Shown here in pieces: positions 49,985-57,755 of a stretch of 57,755 nt of DNA. This DNA comes from an uncultured Phascolarctobacterium sp. (lineage in GTDB: Bacteria > Bacillota > Negativicutes > Acidaminococcales > Acidaminococcaceae): the NCBI GenBank assembly GCA_949299135.1, contig CASFZG010000008.1, forward strand, positions 1 to 57,755, read 5' to 3'. How positions within the stretch are numbered: position 1 is the stretch's first letter; every line of letters starts with the position of its first letter. The notes beneath the pieces are model-generated. The model saw only the letters and a list, made by a program, of their open reading frames with translations. It searched no databases and was not told where the DNA came from. The position numbers and the translations under genes are program-made.

Positions 49985-50398
49985 TTAAAATGGGATTTCC
50001 TCATCGAAAGGAACCTGCGAGCCGAAGGATTCCATATCGCTTCTGCCGCTGCCTGCGTCACCGCCGTTACCCGGCGTATAGCCCTTGCGTTCGATAAATT
50101 CCACGCCGTTAGCGACAACTTCGGTAACATAATGTTTGTTGCCGTCCTTGCCGTCATAGCTGCGGATCTGCAAGCGGCCGTCCACAAGCACCCTGTGCCC
50201 TTTCATAAGGCTGTTCCCGCATAATTCTGCCGTTTTACCCCATACAACGATGTTGATAAAATCAGCTTCTCTTTGCCCGTCCTGATTAGTAAAAGGCCTG
50301 TCAACCGCCAGCGTGAACTGGCATACAACCTTGCCGGTAGTGGTATAACGCACTTCCGGGTCACGCACCAGGCGGCCCAATAACATAATCTTGTTCAT
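49985..50398 (-). CDS. ssb: Single-stranded DNA-binding protein
   Basis: Coats single-stranded DNA in replication and repair. 137 residues: an OB fold starting MNKIMLLGRLVRDPEVRYTT and including FTLAVDRPF, FINIVVWGKTAELCGNSLMK and GHRVLVDGRLQIRSYDG. A glycine-rich linker follows, with the acidic C-terminal tail ending DEEIPF that docks partner proteins. It is flanked by rpsF and rpsR in the conserved order. Confidence 0.97.
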   Translation of the reverse strand: MNKIMLLGRLVRDPEVRYTTTGKVVCQFTLAVDRPFTNQDGQREADFINIVVWGKTAELCGNSLMKGHRVLVDGRLQIRSYDGKDGNKHYVTEVVANGVEFIERKGYTPGNGGDAGSGRSDMESFGSQVPFDEEIPF

Positions 50399-50418
50399 AA
50401 CTTTACGTTACCTCCGGA

Positions 50419-50706
50419 TTACTCGCCTTTTTTAATAACCATGTGGCGCATTACTTCGTCGGTAATTTTCATTACACGGTCAAGTTCTTTAACAGCTTTG
50501 GGTTCTGCGCTGAAAGTTACGAGTACATACTGACCTTCGGTGAAATCCTGGATTTCATAAGCGAGGCGTTTTTTGCCCCAGCGGTCGGTTTTTTCTACAG
50601 TACCACCGTTTGCGGTGATGAGGTTTTCAAATTTAGCTACAACAGCTTCAAATGCTTCTTCCTCTACAACCGGTTTAACGATGTACATGACTTCGTAATT
50701 GTTCAC
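50419..50706 (-). CDS. rpsF: 30S ribosomal protein S6
   Basis: Partner of S18 in the 30S platform. 95 residues: MNNYEVMYIVKPVVEEEAFE, then ENLITANGGTVEKTDRWGKK, RLAYEIQDFTEGQYVL and VMKITDEVMRHMVIKK. The start codon is GTG at 50706, six bases after GGAGGAGGT. It is the first gene of the operon. Confidence 0.97.
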   Translation of the reverse strand: MNNYEVMYIVKPVVEEEAFEAVVAKFENLITANGGTVEKTDRWGKKRLAYEIQDFTEGQYVLVTFSAEPKAVKELDRVMKITDEVMRHMVIKKGE

Positions 50707-50810
50707 GAAATCACCTCCTCCTTTGGACTTTGGCCCCCGTTTGGGAGCAGGGGAATTGTATATATCTATACAAGCTTAAATATTATATCATCCGCTTTGG
50801 CGTTTTGCAA
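50707..50810 (-). promoter_or_regulatory. rpsF operon promoter and structured leader
   Basis: Reverse-strand TTGCAA (50805-50810) and TATAAT (50782-50787) are spaced 17 bp. The leader of about 70 nt folds as TTGTATA-GATA-TATACAA (50756-50773) and then CCCC...GGGG before the ribosome-binding site. Many bacteria use an S6:S18-binding leader here; I cannot confirm the CCG-bulge consensus by eye. Confidence 0.6.
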
Positions 50811-50826
50811 GCTGTATTTTAAATTT

Positions 50827-52197
50827 TTACAGCTCTTTTAAAACTGCGGCTGCGGCTTTTTCAACTTCTGCCCTGTAAGCGGCGCCGTTTGCGGCAAGCA
50901 CGGCTTTAACCTTAGCGGCAAAGCCTGCTTCGGGGTTCAGCAGTTTTTTATAAGCCAGCGCCCATGCGCGATTAGCTTCGTCCGCGGGTAAAATCTGCAT
51001 GCCGGTAAAATCGGGCAGCTGTGCAAAGTTTTGCATTTCTTTCAGCAGGGTTTCGTCCTGCGCCTTAACGATGTTTAAAGCTGCCAGCCACAGCAGGTTG
51101 CCGGTTTTAAAGCAGGCCTGACCTTTGAAGGCTTTGGCAAGCGCGCCCAGCTCTTTGGCATACAGGTCGGCGTTTAAAAGGCTCAGCCTGTAACCGAATG
51201 TTGCGGCAATTTCGCCGTACACTTTCATGCCTTCGGGGTCGGCGGCAGCCTGTGCGCCGTCCAGTTCCATAGAAGCCATTTTAATGCCGTTGCGCTGCAG
51301 CTCGTTGCTGATTAAATACAGCTCCTGCGGCGTCATCAGTTTATCGGCCTTGGCCAGTTTCAGCTCAAAGTCAATATCCCACGGAGTATTTTTTAAATAG
51401 GTGTTGTAAATGTACTGGGTGTGCATAATCGCTTCACCGAATTCCAGCACGATGCGCTGCAATTGTTCAGGCTCAAAATGCACAACGGTGTCGCCAGCTT
51501 TAAAGTTGGCTTCCAGATACGAGCCTTTCATCGCCTCGCGGAATTCTTCCGGCAGTTCGTTGTATTTGGCTGCCACTTCGTCGGCGCTCATGCTTTCGAT
51601 TTTGGTGTCGATTTTATCGCTGCAGTCAAAGCCAATCATGCTGTAACCGTACAGCAGTGCTTTAACGATTTCCTCTTCCGTCGTCAGCCCGGCAGCGTTA
51701 GCGCCGTAGCCTTCCTTGTAGCCAAGTTCCAGCACGCCCCAGGTTGCGGTGTCTACTGCTTCCAAAAAGTTGCGTTTTAAAACATCCGCATTGGCGGCGG
51801 CGTAATCTACCAGCACCGGGCGAGCCTGGCGCAGTTTAAACTGCGGTGCGGCGTAAGCGGCGGCAGCACCCAGCCAGTCGCTGAAGGCCAAGCTGATGCC
51901 CTTGCCGTTTTGTGCCTGCGGCGCAGTCCATTTTACATAGCGGCGCACCACGGCGGCGTTGTTGGGGTTCAGCTCCATTACGTCTACCGTGATATCCTTA
52001 ACCTTGCCGCTTTCTTTTTTGGCAAACAGGCCTGCAAAAGCACATTCGCCCTTGTAAGCGCAAGCCAGCACGCGGCCTGCTTCCGTATCAAGCAGCGCCA
52101 GCCATGCGCCCTGCACTTCGCTTAACGATGCGGTTACCACCTTGCCGCCCGTAATTTCTTCCATCGCCTGTACGGCGTCTAACTGTTTTATAGCCAT
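50827..52197 (-). CDS. Tagaturonate epimerase-like protein (UxaE family, tentative)
   Basis: 456 residues. The best match I can make is the UxaE family, which converts tagaturonate to fructuronate in galacturonate use. Supporting segments are ADVLKRNFLEAVDTATWGVL, LTTEEEIVKALLYGYSMIGF followed by DCSDKID, and YIYNTYLKNTPWDIDFEL. No other hexuronate genes are nearby, and the C-terminal half (NAAYAKEL-type helices, AAVLKEL end) is Ala-rich. The sequence diverges enough that a different sugar epimerase or isomerase role is possible. It has its own promoter with an operator-like palindrome. Confidence 0.5.
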   Translation of the reverse strand: MAIKQLDAVQAMEEITGGKVVTASLSEVQGAWLALLDTEAGRVLACAYKGECAFAGLFAKKESGKVKDITVDVMELNPNNAAVVRRYVKWTAPQAQNGKGISLAFSDWLGAAAAYAAPQFKLRQARPVLVDYAAANADVLKRNFLEAVDTATWGVLELGYKEGYGANAAGLTTEEEIVKALLYGYSMIGFDCSDKIDTKIESMSADEVAAKYNELPEEFREAMKGSYLEANFKAGDTVVHFEPEQLQRIVLEFGEAIMHTQYIYNTYLKNTPWDIDFELKLAKADKLMTPQELYLISNELQRNGIKMASMELDGAQAAADPEGMKVYGEIAATFGYRLSLLNADLYAKELGALAKAFKGQACFKTGNLLWLAALNIVKAQDETLLKEMQNFAQLPDFTGMQILPADEANRAWALAYKKLLNPEAGFAAKVKAVLAANGAAYRAEVEKAAAAVLKEL

Positions 52198-52231
52198 TAA
52201 AATGCCTCCATTAATTTAGTCATCCTTATAT

Positions 52232-52260
52232 ATTATCGCCAAAAATGGCGTTTTACGCAA
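52232..52260 (-). promoter_or_regulatory. Promoter with operator palindrome upstream of the UxaE-like gene
   Basis: Reverse-strand TTGCGT (52255-52260) and GATAAT (52232-52237) are spaced 17 bp. A palindrome CGCCA-AAAA-TGGCG (52237-52250) fills the spacer, as expected for repressor control. No repressor gene is adjacent. Confidence 0.55.
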
Positions 52261-52263
52261 GCA

Positions 52264-52325
52264 AAAAAACAAGTGCCCACCAAAAGGCTCCGGTAATATC
52301 AACCGATAAATTTACCGGCAGGCAC
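52264..52325 (-). terminator. Structured element/terminator upstream of the UxaE-like gene
   Basis: The reverse strand can form nested stems (GTGCC...GGCAC enclosing CCGGTAA...TTACCGG) followed by a run of T residues. It could end transcripts coming from rarD or be a leader element. I recognise no riboswitch class. Confidence 0.45.
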
Positions 52326-52364
52326 AAGATACTGTGTTTTTAATTTGCAGAACTTGCCGGTCAG

Positions 52365-52498
52365 TTATCGACATTTTCCACATACTTTTCCACAGTTTAC
52401 TCTGTTTTTATAAACTAACCGTCAAATTTTCTTACTTTTTTACAGCCTTTTGCAGTTTTACTCAAAGTTTATCCACAGTTTTCAACACATTATCAACA
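52365..52498 (+). promoter_or_regulatory. Cluster of DnaA-box-like sequences
   Basis: Six 9-mers on the plus strand: TTATCGACA (52365), TTTTCCACA (52374 and 52386), TTATCCACA (52469, exact consensus), TTTTCAACA (52479) and TTATCAACA (52490). They are followed by a GC-rich patch (GCCGCTTGTGCGG, near 52516) and an AT-rich stretch containing TTACTACTATATA. The rest of 52198-52599 is AT-rich and non-coding. Confidence 0.6.
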
Positions 52499-52599
52499 AA
52501 ATGTTAATAAGTTTGCCGCTTGTGCGGATAACTAACCTTACTACTATATATGCTGTTTGTAAATTTTTACAGCGGTTTTACATTACGCTTACAAACTGT

Positions 52600-53481
52600 T
52601 CAGTTGCTCCGCAGCTGCGAAACAACAAAAAGGGCAAGCGCTGCCCAAATCCAGCCGAAAGCCAGTAAATGGCTTGCTGTAAACGGTTCGCCGTAGACGA
52701 ACACGCCCAAAAACAGGGCCAGCGTAGGGTAAATATACTGCAAAAACCCGGTAATTTTCAGCGGCAGCAGCTTGGCTCCCTGCGTAAACATCAGCATTGG
52801 CACAGCAGTTACCACGCCCGCACCCGCCAAAAGGCATAGCACCGGCCAGTTGCCCGATGTGTAAAACGAAGCCTCCTGCGTAAGCAGCGTATATTCATAA
52901 GCCAGGGCGGCTGGCGAAGCCAAAAGCGTTTCCAGCATAATGCTGGTGGTGCTTGCCACGGGCAGCAGTTTTTTAAGCAGGCTGTACGAGGCAAAGGTAA
53001 CTGCTAAAAGCAGCGACAGCCACGGCAGGCTGCCGAAACTCCACACCATGCTGCCCACGCCGACGCCTGCGCACACCACGGCCGCCAATTGCAGCCTGCT
53101 TAATTTTTCGCGCAGGAATACAACGGCGAACAGCACGCTCATCAGCGGATTGATATAGTAGCCGATGCTGGTTTCTAAAATATGCCCGTTGTTGACGCCC
53201 CAGATGAACGTGCCCCAATTGACGCTGATGACAACGGCGGCTACTACCATAGCCGCGCCTGTTTTAAAGCTGCTGAACACCATTTTTACTTCTTTTACAA
53301 ACAGCGCCGTTTTGTTTTGCACAGCTATTACAAACGCCACAAACACCAGGCTCCACAATATACGCCCAGCCAGTATTTCAAACGGACTGACTGCGCTTAA
53401 AAGCTTCCAGTAAACCGGCAGAATGCCCCAGATAACATAGGCCCCTGCGCCGCACAAAAGCCCTTTTTTATAATCCGTCAT
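52600..53481 (-). CDS. rarD: EamA family transporter RarD
   Basis: Predicted drug/metabolite exporter of the inner membrane. 293 residues with about ten membrane helices in two EamA halves. The RarD start KKGLLCGAGAYVIWGILPVY and PFEILAGRILWSLVFVAFVI are diagnostic. Later segments are VNWGTFIWGVNNGHILETSI and YYINPLMSVLFAVVFLREKL. The transported molecule is unknown. It reads leftward and starts 11 bp after the MFS gene stop, so the two are probably co-transcribed. Confidence 0.9.
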   Translation of the reverse strand: MTDYKKGLLCGAGAYVIWGILPVYWKLLSAVSPFEILAGRILWSLVFVAFVIAVQNKTALFVKEVKMVFSSFKTGAAMVVAAVVISVNWGTFIWGVNNGHILETSIGYYINPLMSVLFAVVFLREKLSRLQLAAVVCAGVGVGSMVWSFGSLPWLSLLLAVTFASYSLLKKLLPVASTTSIMLETLLASPAALAYEYTLLTQEASFYTSGNWPVLCLLAGAGVVTAVPMLMFTQGAKLLPLKITGFLQYIYPTLALFLGVFVYGEPFTASHLLAFGWIWAALALFVVSQLRSN

Positions 53482-53492
53482 TGCGCCACCCC

Positions 53493-54674
53493 TTATTTTT
53501 GCATTCCCTGAGGAATGGGAATTTTAAACGCCACTGCGGCTGCCAGCACCGGCAGCACGGTAATAACCGTCATTACAAACGGCAGGCCGTAATAATCTGC
53601 CAAAAAGCCCAGCATCGTAACGCCAAAGCCGCCCATACCGACGCTGAAACCAATTGTCAGCCCGGCTGCCATGCCCACGTTATTGGGCAGCATCGTCTGC
53701 GCCAAAATCGTGGTTGTTGCAAACGAACCGATGATGGAAAACCCTGCCAGCGCTACGGCGAAAAGCACGGCGGCCGGCTGCGTTACGTTGGCAATCAGCC
53801 AGATGGCTGGAATGCTGCACAGCACCGAACCTAAAATAATGCGCCTTGCTCCCAGCTTATCGCTCAGCACCGCGCCGATATAAGTACCTGCCACGCCACC
53901 CAAAAGGAAGAATGACACCAACATGCTGGCAAATTCCGGCGCAGCGTCGCGGAAGTTGATGAAAAACAGCGGCAGATATGTAGAAAGCCCCGTGTGAATG
54001 GTGGAGCGCAGAAAGATAAACATCAGCACAAACGCCAGTCCGGCATAAGGTATTTTCTGTACCGCGCCGCTCTTTTTGGCAGCCTGCACCATCAAATTAT
54101 GTTCCAAATTAACGCGCTTGTATTCCGGCATGTACTTCATCATCAAGCCAAATACAAGTAAGCCCGGCAGCACAAAGTACATCGTATTATGCAAACCACC
54201 CGGCAGCGTCAATAAAAATGCCATTAGCAGCGAACCGGCTGCCATCCCGGCGTTGCCGCCCAGCGAAAACAGCCCCATGTTGGCAGCTTTGTTGTTGTCC
54301 GTACTTAAAAAATTGGTAGTTTTAGAAGCCTGCGGATGATAGGTTGCACTGGCAACGCCAATAACAACGACTGTACACATTAAAAGCGCATACGCCGGCA
54401 CCCAGCCGACAAAAGCAAAGCCCGCACCAGCCATAGCAGCGCAAAACGGCAGCATGCCCGGCAGCGATTTTTTATCGATAATATAGCCAAACAGCGGCTG
54501 AATGACGGATGAAGTTATATTCTGCGTCAGCACAATAAACGCCAGCTGTGAATAGCTTAAAGCAAACAGTTCTTTTAAATGCGGCAGCACGATAGGCAGC
54601 GCCCCTGCCTGCAAATCCGTTACCAAATGCCCCAGTGCCAATGCAACAACCGGCATACTGATATTTTTCAGCAT
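53493..54674 (-). CDS. MFS transporter, fosmidomycin-resistance (Fsr) type
   Basis: Inner-membrane efflux protein. 393 residues with 12 predicted membrane helices. The family start ALALGHLVTDLQAGALPIVL, helix 4 region ATYHPQASKTTNFLS (Fsr proteins have a similar HPEA motif) and GLFSLGGNAGMAAGSLLMAF support Fsr type. The exported compound is unknown. It is the upstream gene of the pair with rarD; the promoter must lie in 54675-54758, which is AT-rich with no clear boxes. Confidence 0.88.
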   Translation of the reverse strand: MLKNISMPVVALALGHLVTDLQAGALPIVLPHLKELFALSYSQLAFIVLTQNITSSVIQPLFGYIIDKKSLPGMLPFCAAMAGAGFAFVGWVPAYALLMCTVVVIGVASATYHPQASKTTNFLSTDNNKAANMGLFSLGGNAGMAAGSLLMAFLLTLPGGLHNTMYFVLPGLLVFGLMMKYMPEYKRVNLEHNLMVQAAKKSGAVQKIPYAGLAFVLMFIFLRSTIHTGLSTYLPLFFINFRDAAPEFASMLVSFFLLGGVAGTYIGAVLSDKLGARRIILGSVLCSIPAIWLIANVTQPAAVLFAVALAGFSIIGSFATTTILAQTMLPNNVGMAAGLTIGFSVGMGGFGVTMLGFLADYYGLPFVMTVITVLPVLAAAVAFKIPIPQGMQK

Positions 54675-54759
54675 AATTTTAACCTTCTTATTATATTTAT
54701 TAGTTTAAACTAATTGTAGCACAGAAAAAGAATTTTAACCATTGTAGTTTTAAAACAAA

Positions 54760-54794
54760 AACACCATGCATAATTGCATGGTGTTTTTGTTTAA
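54760..54794 (-). terminator. rRNA operon terminator
   Basis: Reverse-strand hairpin AAACACCATGC-AATTAT-GCATGGTGTTTT with a T tract, directly after the 5S gene. Confidence 0.9.
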
Positions 54795-54909
54795 CCGGCA
54801 GCTATCTATCCTCCCGGGCCGCTTCCAGCCAAGTACTTTCGACGTATAAGGGCTTAACTTCTGTGTTCGGGATAGGAACAGGTGGACCCCCTTAGCCATT
54901 ACCACCGGA
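54794..54909 (-). rRNA. rrf: 5S ribosomal RNA
   Basis: About 116 nt on the reverse strand, starting TCCGGTGGTAATGGC. The conserved core CCGAACACAGAAGTTAAGC is present, and the 3' end GCTGCCGGTT pairs with the 5' end. It lies about 45 bp after the 23S gene in the usual order. Confidence 0.95.
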
Positions 54910-54954
54910 TATTTAATTCTGAGAGCGAACCCTCAAAGCTATATAGAAGAAACT

Positions 54955-57729
<2,775 letters not shown>

Positions 57730-57755
57730 TTCTACTAAGTCCACACTTTCGTGTT

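Overview
The window is bacterial chromosome, most likely from a diderm Firmicute (class Negativicutes; an Acidaminococcaceae/Phascolarctobacterium-like organism is my guess, made without a database search). The reasons are mixed. The gene clusters are Firmicute in type: yybS-gdpP-rplI-dnaB, rpsF-ssb-rpsR, DUF951, LytR-CpsA-Psr and ThiW. Yet the same chromosome encodes a large autotransporter with an outer-membrane beta-barrel and an AsmA-like envelope protein, which imply an outer membrane. Most chromosomal genes read leftward on the minus strand, as do the 5S and 23S rRNA genes at the right end.

Layout. 1-4.5 kb: dnaB (cut by the window edge), rplI, gdpP and a DUF2232 gene, read leftward. 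4.7-5.6 kb: gluQRS. 5.69-19.68 kb: a roughly 14 kb integrated element bounded by 57-bp direct repeats, one of which is the 3' half of an intact tRNA-Arg(CCT). 19.7-28.2 kb: reverse rubrerythrin, M48 protease, CoA-transferase, a ThiW/ArsR cluster, an AsmA-like protein, and thiD divergent from a MocR regulator. 28.3-35.1 kb: 2-aminoethylphosphonate (AEP) uptake and breakdown (phnW, substrate-binding protein, fused permease, ATPase, then ychF and phnX). 35.4-44.4 kb: LCP protein, Nudix hydrolase, DUF951, CBS-ACT protein and a complete Liv branched-chain amino-acid ABC transporter with two binding proteins. 44.8-49.2 kb: a small HTH protein, the autotransporter and an unusual sigma factor. 49.3-49.7 kb: a compact locus that looks like a type I toxin-antitoxin pair. 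49.7-54.7 kb: rpsR-ssb-rpsF, a UxaE-like protein, a DnaA-box-rich intergenic stretch, RarD and an MFS transporter. 54.8 kb to the end: 5S and 23S rRNA.

The integrated element is the most interesting part. Its backbone is a Tn1549/CTn2-type conjugative element whose replication and transfer genes (DUF6017, PcfB, VirD4, Maff2/VirB6, VirB4) are broken by frameshifts, stops or deletions. No integrase is visible, and only a frameshifted excisionase remains. The cargo genes, in contrast, are open and AT-rich. They are a Vsr-type nuclease, a C5 cytosine methyltransferase, a receiver-domain protein, a protein with two GHKL ATPase modules and a histidine-kinase-like centre, a small HTH regulator, an HNH-type protein and one unrecognised protein. 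The kinase-receiver-methyltransferase genes form a tight, partly overlapping operon. I read this as a candidate defence or restriction-modification system wired to a two-component phosphorelay, kept while the mobile backbone decayed.

Other notable signals are an eight-G tract inside the predicted promoter spacer of the autotransporter (possible phase variation), the unannotated 32-residue toxin with a convergent antisense RNA, and six same-strand DnaA-box-like 9-mers in 134 bp.
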